Origin: Duganella phyllosphaerae
GTDB taxonomy: Bacteria; Pseudomonadota; Gammaproteobacteria; Burkholderiales; Burkholderiaceae_D
NCBI RefSeq assembly: GCF_001758785.1
Contig: NZ_LROM01000071.1
Span: 124,001-188,000 of the forward strand
Length of the DNA: 64,000 nt
Reading direction: 5' to 3'
Positions 17,970 to 28,088 of this stretch are shown here, piece by piece (positions within the stretch are counted from its first letter, which is position 1; every line of letters begins with the position of its first letter). The notes below the pieces were generated by a model. That model ran no database searches and was not told where the DNA came from. It was given only the letters and a program-made list of their open reading frames with translations. Made by a program: the position numbers and the translations under genes.

Positions 17970-19493
17970 CTACTTCCTTTCACCAGCCCGCAGTGCGTTG
18001 ATTCGCGTCAGCGCATTGACCTGCCCCTTATCCACCGCCACCGCCTTTTCATAAGCCACAATCGCCGCCGCAGTGTCCCCCAGCGCTTCGTACGCCTCGC
18101 CCTCGCTGTCGAAAGCATTGCCGAAAGCCGGATCGATGTAGGTCGCCAGTTTGAACAACTGCACCGCGCCGCGCGCGTTGTCGGCGCGCAGCAGCTGGTA
18201 GCCGAGATTGTTCAAGTTGAGGGGGCTGAGCTTGAAGTCGGGTGCGCGGGTGCGCATGTCGGCGTAGAGCACCTGGGCATTGAAATACCCGCCCTTGGCA
18301 AACGCACGCAGGAAGTCGCCCTCGCCCAGCAGCACGGCGCTGGCTGGCCGGCTTTCCAGCGTCAGCACTTGCGGCCCGATGCCGTGGCGTGCCGGCGATT
18401 GCTGCAGAAAGGCCAGCGCTGACGCATCCTGTTTCAGATAAGCGTCCAGGAAGCGCCGCGCGTAGAGCGCCACGCTGCGATACGCTTGCAGCACCTCGGT
18501 GCGCTGGTAGTCGCCGAAGTCGCTGTCCGGTACAAACCGCAGGTGCAAGCCGCTGAAGTCGCCGTGGTGCATCGGTGGCGCCGTGGTCACGTACACGTCC
18601 GAATATTTCATGGTGTTGAGGTAGCTCGCGCCCAGCTTGTCATCGCGCTCCATGGATTCGGCCGTCGGCATGCGTGCGCCCAGGAAAAGCATCGGCACCG
18701 CAGTGTTTTGCGCACGCACGGACGTGGCCGCTCCCCAGATCTTCGGATGGTAGCGGATCGAACCATCGAGACTCACCAGCGCCTTGATGCGGTTTGACCG
18801 CGCAGCCGCGAATACGTTGGCCATGCCGCCCCAACTGAATCCTGCCGCAGCGATCTTGGTGATATCGGCCTGCGGCAGCGTTTGCGCGTAGTTGACCAGG
18901 AAGGAGATATCGGCTGCCTGCGCTTCCACCCCCGCCACATCTTCGGTCATCATGACCTCACGCGCACCCAGGCTGCGGCTGGCGATCACCACGTAGCCAT
19001 GGCTGGCCAGGTATTCGCACAGGTCGAAGTTTTCGGTGGCCGGAGCGGCGAAGCTGGGGGCGTAGATCACCACCGGGAAGCGGCCTGCTACCGGCGCGGC
19101 GTCGCGCACGGCCAAGGTGACGGCGCCATATTGCGCTTTTCTTGGCCCGGCCAGCCAGGCGCCGCGCTGTTTGGCGGCATCTTGCGCAGGCAAAGAAAAA
19201 TCGACGTCGGCCAGGTCGGCCTGAAGATAGTCCGCCACCATCATGGGCGCGGCGCGAGTGGCCTTGGCCGGATACCATACCAGGGTCTGGATCGGCCGCC
19301 CGGGGCCTACCGCACCGGCCTTGCCAAACGCGTCGACCGGCGCTTCCAGCTGACGGCTGTAATCGTATTGCTGGACGATGCGCAGCCCCACCGCGTGCTG
19401 GCCGAATTCAGGCGCCATGTCGGCGGGGCCGGTTGCCGCCGATGCGGCCTGGCTGGTGATGATAAGTAAAACCAGCAACGAACGACGGATCAT
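17970..19493 (-). CDS. Secreted alpha/beta hydrolase with C-terminal TPR-like tail
   Basis: This 507-residue protein has a signal peptide ending ASA-A. An alpha/beta-hydrolase core of the dienelactone-hydrolase/acetylhydrolase kind is visible: VVIYAPSFAAPATENFDLCEYLASHGYVV, nucleophile elbow GFSWGG, an acidic turn after LVSLDGS and a candidate catalytic His in MHHGDFSGLH. From about residue 420 there is TPR-like sequence (LNNLGYQLLRADNARGAVQLFKLA and AYEALGDTAAAIVAYEKAVAV). Family members with such tails are mostly uncharacterised. The gene is convergent with the monooxygenase. Substrate unknown; an esterase role is the safest guess. Confidence 0.75.
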   Translation of the reverse strand: MIRRSLLVLLIITSQAASAATGPADMAPEFGQHAVGLRIVQQYDYSRQLEAPVDAFGKAGAVGPGRPIQTLVWYPAKATRAAPMMVADYLQADLADVDFSLPAQDAAKQRGAWLAGPRKAQYGAVTLAVRDAAPVAGRFPVVIYAPSFAAPATENFDLCEYLASHGYVVIASRSLGAREVMMTEDVAGVEAQAADISFLVNYAQTLPQADITKIAAAGFSWGGMANVFAAARSNRIKALVSLDGSIRYHPKIWGAATSVRAQNTAVPMLFLGARMPTAESMERDDKLGASYLNTMKYSDVYVTTAPPMHHGDFSGLHLRFVPDSDFGDYQRTEVLQAYRSVALYARRFLDAYLKQDASALAFLQQSPARHGIGPQVLTLESRPASAVLLGEGDFLRAFAKGGYFNAQVLYADMRTRAPDFKLSPLNLNNLGYQLLRADNARGAVQLFKLATYIDPAFGNAFDSEGEAYEALGDTAAAIVAYEKAVAVDKGQVNALTRINALRAGERK

Positions 19494-19614
19494 GATATTT
19501 ATTCCGGGATTAAAAACTCAACCATAATCGTTTGGCTCGGCCATGTTCGCGGCTGTGCGACAAACGGTCGCAAAACCGGGATCAACCGCATGATCCTTGC
19601 CTTGGTCCACTTCG

Positions 19615-21174
19615 TCAGACGGCCTTGGCCCGGACGGCCAGCGGCACCTGCTTCCACCGCCCCACCCGCTTGCCGTGAATAACCCACGCGACCAGCAACG
19701 CCGCCAGCGCCACGCCCAGCGCCAGGGCAAACCATTTAAGCCCGGTGCCGTACTCCAGGCCGATGAGCAGCATCCAGGCCGCGCCGGCCCAGGCGATACC
19801 GCTCACGCCTTGCAGGGTGGCGCTCACACCGCTGGCGCTGCGCTGGAAATCGGCGCGGGCGCCGGGGCGGCCGCTCCACATGACGATGACGGCGCTGGCC
19901 AGCGACGACGACACCAGCGCGATCACGGTGACCACGCCCATCAAGGGCCGGTGCACTGCCAGCCACAGCGCCGGCAACAGCACCAGGGCCAGCGGCGGCG
20001 TCACCGCTGCCGCCAGCTTGGCGCGGCGCATCAGGCTGGCGCTGCGCGGCGCGCTGGCCAGCAGGTCCGGCGCATCTTCGGCCGCCATGATGATCCACGC
20101 CAGCGAACCGGCCAGCGAGGCGCAGACGAACACCAGCGAGGCGCCGGCCGCCAGGTTGACGGTTTCCGAGTTCTTGAAGATCAGGAAGCCGAGCGGCACC
20201 ATGTACAGCAGGCGCAGCAGCACTTGCGTGAGCAGGCGCGTATCGCGTGCGATCAGGCGCCATTCCTTGACCATGGTGGCCCACACCAGGCCGCGCCGGA
20301 AATTGAAGCGCGGCCCACCCGGAGGGGCCGCAGCCGCCCTGCCCGATCCGGCCGCCTGCTGCACGCCGCTGACGAAAAAGCTGCGCGTGGTGCGGGTGGT
20401 GAAAAAGAATAGCGCCACGCCGGCGACCAGCAAACCGGCCAGCGGCGCCGGCTGGCCCAGCGCGGCGCGGCCAAGCCACAGCACGCCGGACCAGTCGCCA
20501 TGCAGCGCTCCCTGCAGCCAGGCGCCCATTTCGCTGCGGCTATTGGCTGCTTGCGAAAGCAGGAATACCAGCGCGCCGGCCACGGCGCTGAGCACCTGCA
20601 CCAGCACCTTGGTGCGGCGCGCACCGATCAGGCGCACCAGCGCCAACGTGAGCAGCATCGAGCAGGACGACACCAGCAGCGCCAGCGCAACCACCACCAC
20701 GTACAGCGCCAGCCACTCCGGGTGGCCGGTCAGCAGCCCCATATTGGCCAGCGGCGCCAGGAAGAACAGGAACATGGCGGCCACGCTGACCACGATGCCC
20801 AGCAGGCGCGCGAAGAAAATGCTGTGGGCCGGCAACGGCGACGACAGCAGCAAGTCCAGGTCACCCCGCTCGAACAGGGCGTCCACGCTGCCGCGCAAGG
20901 CCGCTGCCAGCATCAAGGTCACACCCACCAGCAGCACGCCGGTCGCAAGCGTTGCGGCCAGCGCCGGCGTCGGGCCATGCTGATGGATGACAGGAATGAC
21001 CAGGTACGCACCCCAGTGCAAGGCCAACTGCAACACCACGCTCAGGCCCGGACCGAGCCAGTTGGCCCTGATCTTGCCGTTGGCGCGCAGCTTGCGCATG
21101 GTGGTGAAATACATGCGCACTTCGTGGCGCAGCAGCCACCAGGTGCCGCCCGGTGCGCCTTTCAAATCGATCAT
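19615..21174 (-). CDS. ABC-2-type exporter permease
   Basis: This 519-residue hydrophobic protein has about ten to twelve predicted membrane spans, consistent with two fused six-span halves. It has a soluble middle section (about 270-310) with an N-terminal-like charged loop repeated. The start at 21174 overlaps the stop of the upstream ATP-binding gene (ATGA at 21171-21174), so the two are translationally coupled. There is no specific substrate motif. Together with the ATPase it forms an exporter of the ABC-2 class, which moves drugs, lipids or polysaccharide, or acts in stress responses. Confidence 0.8.
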   Translation of the reverse strand: MIDLKGAPGGTWWLLRHEVRMYFTTMRKLRANGKIRANWLGPGLSVVLQLALHWGAYLVIPVIHQHGPTPALAATLATGVLLVGVTLMLAAALRGSVDALFERGDLDLLLSSPLPAHSIFFARLLGIVVSVAAMFLFFLAPLANMGLLTGHPEWLALYVVVVALALLVSSCSMLLTLALVRLIGARRTKVLVQVLSAVAGALVFLLSQAANSRSEMGAWLQGALHGDWSGVLWLGRAALGQPAPLAGLLVAGVALFFFTTRTTRSFFVSGVQQAAGSGRAAAAPPGGPRFNFRRGLVWATMVKEWRLIARDTRLLTQVLLRLLYMVPLGFLIFKNSETVNLAAGASLVFVCASLAGSLAWIIMAAEDAPDLLASAPRSASLMRRAKLAAAVTPPLALVLLPALWLAVHRPLMGVVTVIALVSSSLASAVIVMWSGRPGARADFQRSASGVSATLQGVSGIAWAGAAWMLLIGLEYGTGLKWFALALGVALAALLVAWVIHGKRVGRWKQVPLAVRAKAV

Positions 21175-21911
21175 GCCGGCACTCCGGTCAGCTGCAGGAA
21201 CACGTCTTCCAGCGTGCCGTCGGCACCCAGGCCAGCCAGCGCGCGCAGTTCATCGAGCGTGCCTTCGGCGATCAGGCGGCCGGCGCGGATCACGCCGATG
21301 CGTTCGGCCAGCCGCTCGGCCACTTCCAGGATGTGGGTGGTCAGCACCACGGTGCCGCCATCGGCCACGTGCTGTTGCAGCAGATCTTTCACCTGGCGCG
21401 CGGCGGCGGCATCCAGGCCTGTGAGCGGTTCGTCGAGGATCAGCAACTGCGGCGCGTGGATCAGGGCGCCGGCCAGCGCCAGCTTTTGCTTCATGCCGCG
21501 CGAAAAACCCTCGGTCAGCTCGTTAGCGTGCTGGCTCAGGTCGAGCCAGTCGAGCAACTGGCGCGCGCGCGGCTCCGCTTCCTCGGCACTGATACCCCAC
21601 AGGCCGGCGACGAATTCCAGGTACTCGGTCGGCTTGAGCTTGGCATAGACCATCGGCTCGTCCGGCAGGTAGGCCAGGTGGCGCTTGGCGGCGGCCGGGT
21701 CTTGCAGCATGTCCACGCCCAGCACTTCCACGCTGCCGCTGTCGGGCGCCAGCAGGCCGGTGGCCATGCGCAAGGTGGTGGTCTTGCCGGCGCCGTTGGG
21801 GCCCAGCAGGGCGTAAAACTCGCCGCGGCGCACCGCCAGGTCGAGCTGGTCGACAGCCGGGCGGCCGAACGACTTGGACAGGGACTGCAAGCGAAGGGCG
21901 TGGTCGCGCAT
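21171..21911 (-). CDS. ABC exporter ATP-binding protein
   Basis: This 246-residue ATPase has Walker A (GPNGAGKTTT), Q loop, signature (LTEGFSRGMKQKLALAGAL), Walker B (LLILDEPLTGLD) and a switch His (TTHILE). The order and the sequence around the signature match the CcmA/NatA-type subunits that pair with ABC-2 permeases. I chose the ATG at 21911 because the product then begins MRDHALRLQSLSKSFG, a normal subunit start; a TTG 51 bases upstream is possible. It overlaps the permease gene by four bases. Confidence 0.88.
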   Translation of the reverse strand: MRDHALRLQSLSKSFGRPAVDQLDLAVRRGEFYALLGPNGAGKTTTLRMATGLLAPDSGSVEVLGVDMLQDPAAAKRHLAYLPDEPMVYAKLKPTEYLEFVAGLWGISAEEAEPRARQLLDWLDLSQHANELTEGFSRGMKQKLALAGALIHAPQLLILDEPLTGLDAAAARQVKDLLQQHVADGGTVVLTTHILEVAERLAERIGVIRAGRLIAEGTLDELRALAGLGADGTLEDVFLQLTGVPA

Positions 21912-22084
21912 GGGAACATCCGGTACCGAATTGATAACGAGCGATCTTGACCCACGCCGCAAATGATGTCCAGTGGAAAATTAGTCAATCTGCAAGTTGA
22001 CCGTGTTTACATGGCGGCCCGATCCGGGTTTTTACTTACAGGATGATTAATTTGGCATCATTAGCCCCCTGATGAGTACGGAAT

Positions 22085-22115
22085 TTGCACAAACCGCGCG
22101 CGGACAGTCTAAAAT
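22085..22115 (+). promoter_or_regulatory. Candidate promoter of isocitrate dehydrogenase
   Basis: TTGCAC at 22085-22090 and TAAAAT at 22110-22115, spacer 19 bases, about 77 bases before the start codon. The long spacer lowers confidence. Confidence 0.35.
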
Positions 22116-22191
22116 ATTCGTTTGGGTTAGTTGACCGCTAACACTCCTGCCGTCTGGCACCGATCCAACTGGTAAAACCGAGGGAATCAAC

Positions 22192-24423
<2,232 letters not shown>

Positions 24424-24465
24424 GATGTGAAAAGGGGCGAACGCCCCTTCTGGATCGATGTAATA

Positions 24466-24502
24466 AAGCCCTGCCAACCTCACGGTGCGCAGGGCTTTTT
24501 TT
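24466..24502 (+). terminator. Rho-independent terminator of isocitrate dehydrogenase
   Basis: A 9-bp stem AAGCCCTGC (24466-24474) with GCAGGGCTT (24489-24497) runs into seven Ts. A second, smaller hairpin (AAGGGGCG/CGCCCCTT, 24432-24449) precedes it without a T run. Confidence 0.9.
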
Positions 24503-24521
24503 AACCCGCACAGCCACGGCC

Positions 24522-24551
24522 GGGGTCGGACCCCGTACGGGGTCCGACCCC
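24522..24551. repeat. Perfect 30-base palindrome with GGGGTCGGACCCC arms
   Basis: Each arm is 13 bases (GGGGTCGGACCCC and its complement) around a central GTAC, itself palindromic. Each arm also contains an internal GGGGTC/GACCCC inverted repeat. It lies between the dehydrogenase terminator and the 3' end of the carrier gene. It looks like a dispersed intergenic REP-type element. Confidence 0.8.
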
Positions 24552-24595
24552 AAACGCAAACGGTCAGGCAGCCGTATCGCACCGGCTTTGCGGGG

Positions 24596-25540
24596 TTAGC
24601 GCAGCATCCACATCCATGCACTGAGCGTGAAGAACGACGCCACCATGCACAGCAACAAAGTCGTCGCGCTACGGTCGGCCTCGCCGTACGCCTGCCCCAA
24701 AATCGGATAGATGCTGAGCATCGGCATGGCAGCCATCAGCAGCGCCGCTGCCCGCAGTTGCGGCTCCATCGGCGCCACGCCCAAAGCCGTGACCACCGTG
24801 AGCACCAGCAGCACCGCCAGCGGATGCCCCACCAGCTTGCCCAGCACCACCGGCACCACCCTCTGCCAGCCCGCGCGCAACGGCAGCCCCACCAGCATGC
24901 CGCCGATGGCAAACAGCGACAGGCCGCCACTGGCTTGCGCAAACAGGTTCACCGTGCGCAGCACCGGTTGCGGCAAGTCCACCTGCGCCAGGCTGATGGC
25001 GAGACCCGCAGACACCGCCAGCACCAGCGGATTGCGCGCCAGCCGCAGCAGCGATTGGCGCAGTACTTGCTGCCAGGTGCCACCATTGCCGCGCGCGCTC
25101 TCGGCCAGCGCGAGCAGCAGCGGCAACATGAGCAGGTTTTCGATGAGGACATTGAGTGCCAGCGCCACGCCGGCCACGGGGGCTACCATCAGCAACAGGA
25201 TCGGGTAGCCGATGAAGCTGCTGTTCGAGCACGACACCCCCATGCCGAGAAAGGTGCTGCGAGTACGGTCCCAGCCGCACAGGCGGCGCCCGACCAGGTA
25301 GGCGGTGGTCATGGCCAGCAAGGAGCCGCCCAGGTAGGCCAGCAGGTAGGTGGGGTGCAACACGTCGGAGATGTGGCGCTGCGCCAGCGCATTGAAGATC
25401 AGCGCCGGCAGCGCCAGGTTCAGCACGAACTTGCCGAAAATGGCCATGTCGGCGCGAAGGAACACGCCGGACCGCGTGGCCAGGTAACCAGCCAGCACCA
25501 CTAAATAGATGGGGCTGGTGATTGCCAGGATCTCTAGCAT
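24596..25540 (-). CDS. AEC-family (auxin efflux carrier-like) transporter
   Basis: This 314-residue inner-membrane protein has about ten spans arranged as two five-span halves. It has the AEC signatures GYLATRSGVF near the N-terminus, GVSCSNSSFIGYPIL in TM4 (the crossover region) and AAMPMLSIYPILGQAYGEA near the C-terminus. Bacterial members carry malate/malonate-like acids or unknown compounds; plant auxin transport is not implied. Its GAGG ribosome site lies in the 3' arm of a strong inverted repeat (25543-25594), directly after the DedA gene on the same strand. Confidence 0.88.
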   Translation of the reverse strand: MLEILAITSPIYLVVLAGYLATRSGVFLRADMAIFGKFVLNLALPALIFNALAQRHISDVLHPTYLLAYLGGSLLAMTTAYLVGRRLCGWDRTRSTFLGMGVSCSNSSFIGYPILLLMVAPVAGVALALNVLIENLLMLPLLLALAESARGNGGTWQQVLRQSLLRLARNPLVLAVSAGLAISLAQVDLPQPVLRTVNLFAQASGGLSLFAIGGMLVGLPLRAGWQRVVPVVLGKLVGHPLAVLLVLTVVTALGVAPMEPQLRAAALLMAAMPMLSIYPILGQAYGEADRSATTLLLCMVASFFTLSAWMWMLR

Positions 25541-25542
25541 GA

Positions 25543-25594
25543 GGGAACCTCAAAAAACCTACTGCGCGACCCGCTACGGTTTTTCGAGGTCCCC
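25543..25594 (-). promoter_or_regulatory. Inverted repeat that buries the AEC ribosome site
   Basis: Two 17-base arms (25543-25559 and 25578-25594) pair at 15 of 17 positions around an 18-base loop. In the minus-strand transcript the 3' arm contains GAGG seven bases before the AEC start codon. Folding would hide the ribosome site. It could instead be an mRNA 3'-end stabiliser for the upstream DedA gene; there is no T run for termination. Confidence 0.5.
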
Positions 25595-25609
25595 ATAAAT
25601 CAACCAGTA

Positions 25610-26263
25610 TCAGGCCTTGCTGGACCGGTTGCCCAGCGAACGCAACCAGGCGATGATGCCCGGCAGGATGGACAGGAACACGATGCCCAGCACGACGATG
25701 GTGAGGTTGTTGCTCACCCACGGGATGTTACCGAACAGGTAGCCCGCCAACAGCAAACTGCCTACCCACACCAGGCCGCCGACGACGTTGTACATGAAGA
25801 ACACGCGGGCCGGCATCGAACCGAGGGCCGCGACGAACGGCGCGAGCGTGCGCACGATCGGCACGAAGCGGGCCAGGATGATGGTCTTGCCGCCATGACG
25901 CTCGAAGAACTGTTGCGTCAGCGCGATGTGCTCGGCTTTCAGGAACGGGATGCGCGATGTATCGACTGCCTTGCGCCGCACGTAGGTGCCGATGGCGAAG
26001 TTGAGCGCATCGCCGGTGATGGCGGCAGTCAGCAGCAGGAAGAACAGTATCCACGGATCGAACAAGCCCTTGGCGGCCAGTGCGCCGGCAATGAACAGCA
26101 GCGAATCGCCGGGCAGGAAAGGCATGATGACCACGCCGGTTTCGATGAAGATCACAGCGAACAGCAACAGGTAAATCCAGTGGCCGTATGATGCGACCAG
26201 TTCGGCCAGATGCACGTCGAGGTGCAGGAACCAGGCGCTCAGCAGGGTCAGAAATTCATGCAT
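25610..26263 (-). CDS. DedA-family membrane protein
   Basis: This 217-residue inner-membrane protein has the DedA/SNARE-associated domain: FIETGVVIMPFLPGDSLLFIAGALAAKG near residues 40-70 with the conserved Glu and the PGD re-entrant loop, then ARFVPIVRTLAPFVAALGSMP with the conserved arginine. Characterised DedA proteins are undecaprenyl-phosphate or phospholipid flippases that affect envelope integrity and proton-motive force. Ribosome-site quality is modest. It precedes the AEC gene by about 70 bases on the same strand. Confidence 0.92.
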   Translation of the reverse strand: MHEFLTLLSAWFLHLDVHLAELVASYGHWIYLLLFAVIFIETGVVIMPFLPGDSLLFIAGALAAKGLFDPWILFFLLLTAAITGDALNFAIGTYVRRKAVDTSRIPFLKAEHIALTQQFFERHGGKTIILARFVPIVRTLAPFVAALGSMPARVFFMYNVVGGLVWVGSLLLAGYLFGNIPWVSNNLTIVVLGIVFLSILPGIIAWLRSLGNRSSKA

Positions 26264-26312
26264 TGGTTGTTTCTTTCAGGGCAAGATAAATGGGCAGCCG
26301 CCATTCTAATAT

Positions 26313-26349
26313 AGCCCGGGCAATGATAGGGTTTTGTTAAGCCCGGGCA
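26313..26349. repeat. Duplicated AGCCCGGGCA forming a stem-loop
   Basis: AGCCCGGGCA occurs at 26313-26322 and 26340-26349. Since GCCCGGGC is self-complementary the two copies form an 8-bp stem with a 19-base loop in the gap between the symporter and DedA genes. It may be a transcript end for the symporter, although neither side has a good T run. Confidence 0.5.
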
Positions 26350-26364
26350 TACTTTGTTATCTCC

Positions 26365-27855
26365 CTATTTGCGCTTGGCCGCGCGCTGCTCCCAGAAAGT
26401 GGCGTTCTTGATGCCCAGCTTGACCGGATCGAAGGTGATCGGGCCGCCAGCCTTGAGCTGCTTCTCGTAATCACGCAGGCAGACGATGGTCGGGCGCGAG
26501 ATGAAAAAGATGATCAGGATGCCGATGATGTTGATCCACGCCATCATGCCCACGCCGATATCGCCGAGGTTCCAGATATAGCCGGCGCTGTTGATGGTGC
26601 CAAACACCACCATCGCCATGATCAGCAGCTTGACCACCACCAGCGGCACGCTGCGCTTGAAGTACTGGTTCAGGTAAGCGACATTGGTCTCGGCGATGTA
26701 GTAGTACGCAACGATAGTGGTAAAGGCGAAGAAGAACAGCGCCAGCGCCACGAACACCGGGCCGAAACTGCCGAACGTGCTTTGCAGCGCCATTTGCGTG
26801 AACGCCGCCGAACCGATCTCGGTATTGGCCGGCAGGTGCTGGACCAGGAACTGGCCGTCGGGCAGCGTGCCCTGGACGTTGTACTGGTTAGTGATCAAGA
26901 TCATCAGCGCGGTGGCGGTGCAGACCAGCAAGGTATCGACATAGATCGAGAATGCCTGCACCAGGCCCTGTTGCGACGGGTGCTCGGTTTCGGCAGCAGC
27001 TGCCGCGTGGGTGCCGGTACCCTGCCCCGCTTCGTTCGAGTACACGCCGCGCTTGACGCCCCAGCCAATTGCTGCGCCCATGCCGGCCTGGGCCGAGAAT
27101 GCATCCGAGAAGATCAGCTGGAAAATGCCTGGCAGCTTGTCGATATTCATGCCGATGACAATCAGCGCCAGCACGATGTAACCGAAGGCCATGAACGGCA
27201 CCACGTACTCGGCAAACTGGGCAATGCGCTTGATGCCGCCGAAAATGATCACGCCCAGCACCAGCAGGATCACCGCCAGGCCGGCCAGCTTGTGGGTGCC
27301 AACGCTGCCCATGAAGGTGTTGACCATGGTGCCGTCGCCGAAGATCTGGGTGACCGCGTTACCGACCGCGTTGGCTTGCACGCCGGGCAGGAAGATGCCG
27401 CAGGAAATCACGGCCGAGACGGCAAACAGCGCACCGAGCCACGGCCAGCCGAGGCAGCGCGTGAAGAAGTAGGCGGAGCCGCCACGGTACTGGCCGTTTT
27501 CTTCGACCTTGTAGAGCTGGCCCAGCGTCGATTCGGCATAGGCCGTGCTGGCGCCGAGGAAGGCGACCGCCCACATCCAGAACACCGCGCCAGGACCGCC
27601 GAAACCGATGGCGGCGGCCACGCCGGCGATATTGCCCACGCCTACCCGGCCGGACAACGACACGGCCAGGGCCTGGAACGACGAGATGCCGGAATCGTTG
27701 TCACGCTTCTTGAACAGCAGGCGCAGCATTTCGGTAAACAGGCGCACCTGCACGAAACGGGTCTGGATCGAATAGAACAGGCCGGCGCCAAGGCACAGGT
27801 AAATCAGCGCGGGACTCCAGATCACGCCATTCAAACTACTGATAAAAGCTTCCAT
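26365..27855 (-). CDS. Alanine/glycine:cation symporter (AGCS family)
   Basis: This 496-residue inner-membrane transporter has about eleven spans. Family motifs are visible: GNIAGVAAAIGFGGPGAVFWMWAVAFLGASTAYAESTLGQLYK (conserved early region) and GWGVKRGVYSNEAGQGTGTHAAAAAETEHPSQQGLVQAFSIYVDTLLVCTATALMIL (the P-G-Q-G-type signature). AGCS proteins import alanine or glycine with Na+ or H+. A minus-strand promoter (27933-27961) lies about 70 bases upstream of the ATG, and AAGGAAAA provides the ribosome site. No amino acid catabolic gene is adjacent. Confidence 0.95.
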   Translation of the reverse strand: MEAFISSLNGVIWSPALIYLCLGAGLFYSIQTRFVQVRLFTEMLRLLFKKRDNDSGISSFQALAVSLSGRVGVGNIAGVAAAIGFGGPGAVFWMWAVAFLGASTAYAESTLGQLYKVEENGQYRGGSAYFFTRCLGWPWLGALFAVSAVISCGIFLPGVQANAVGNAVTQIFGDGTMVNTFMGSVGTHKLAGLAVILLVLGVIIFGGIKRIAQFAEYVVPFMAFGYIVLALIVIGMNIDKLPGIFQLIFSDAFSAQAGMGAAIGWGVKRGVYSNEAGQGTGTHAAAAAETEHPSQQGLVQAFSIYVDTLLVCTATALMILITNQYNVQGTLPDGQFLVQHLPANTEIGSAAFTQMALQSTFGSFGPVFVALALFFFAFTTIVAYYYIAETNVAYLNQYFKRSVPLVVVKLLIMAMVVFGTINSAGYIWNLGDIGVGMMAWINIIGILIIFFISRPTIVCLRDYEKQLKAGGPITFDPVKLGIKNATFWEQRAAKRK

Positions 27856-27932
27856 CGATTTTTTCCTTGCATCGGTACGGGGTCTGGATAAGTGCGCGCG
27901 TCCTGGGTAAGGATGCGGCTACAAGCCGGGGC

Positions 27933-27961
27933 ATTGTGCGGCAGGCAGCACCAGATTGCAA
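27933..27961 (-). promoter_or_regulatory. Candidate sigma-70 promoter of the symporter gene
   Basis: On the minus strand TTGCAA (27956-27961) and CACAAT (27933-27938) are separated by 17 bases, giving a leader of about 70 bases. I looked for glycine-riboswitch core motifs in the leader and did not find them. Confidence 0.5.
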
Positions 27962-28040
27962 CGTTGACGGGCTAATAAATCGGCAGGATAAATCCGGAAA
28001 CAACAGTGCTCACCAGCAAGGTGCGGCGATGCGCGCCCAC

Positions 28041-28071
28041 GGTGCGGCGCCGTGTGCGCCGCACCATTTTT
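28041..28071 (+). terminator. Hairpin with T run on the plus strand
   Basis: A 9-bp stem GGTGCGGCG (28041-28049) with CGCCGCACC (28057-28065) is followed by ATTTTT. No plus-strand gene clearly ends here, so it may stop antisense transcripts or mark the end of the trehalase message in the other direction. Confidence 0.4.
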
Positions 28072-28088
28072 GACAGCGCCGGCGCCGG

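Noticed and set aside
27856-27932. Glycine riboswitch in the symporter leader
   Set aside because: The leader is only about 70 bases and lacks the conserved core; an amino acid symporter alone is not evidence.
27867-28073. A 68-codon plus-strand frame upstream of the symporter
   Set aside because: It runs through the symporter promoter and ends in a hairpin, has no ribosome site and no family resemblance.
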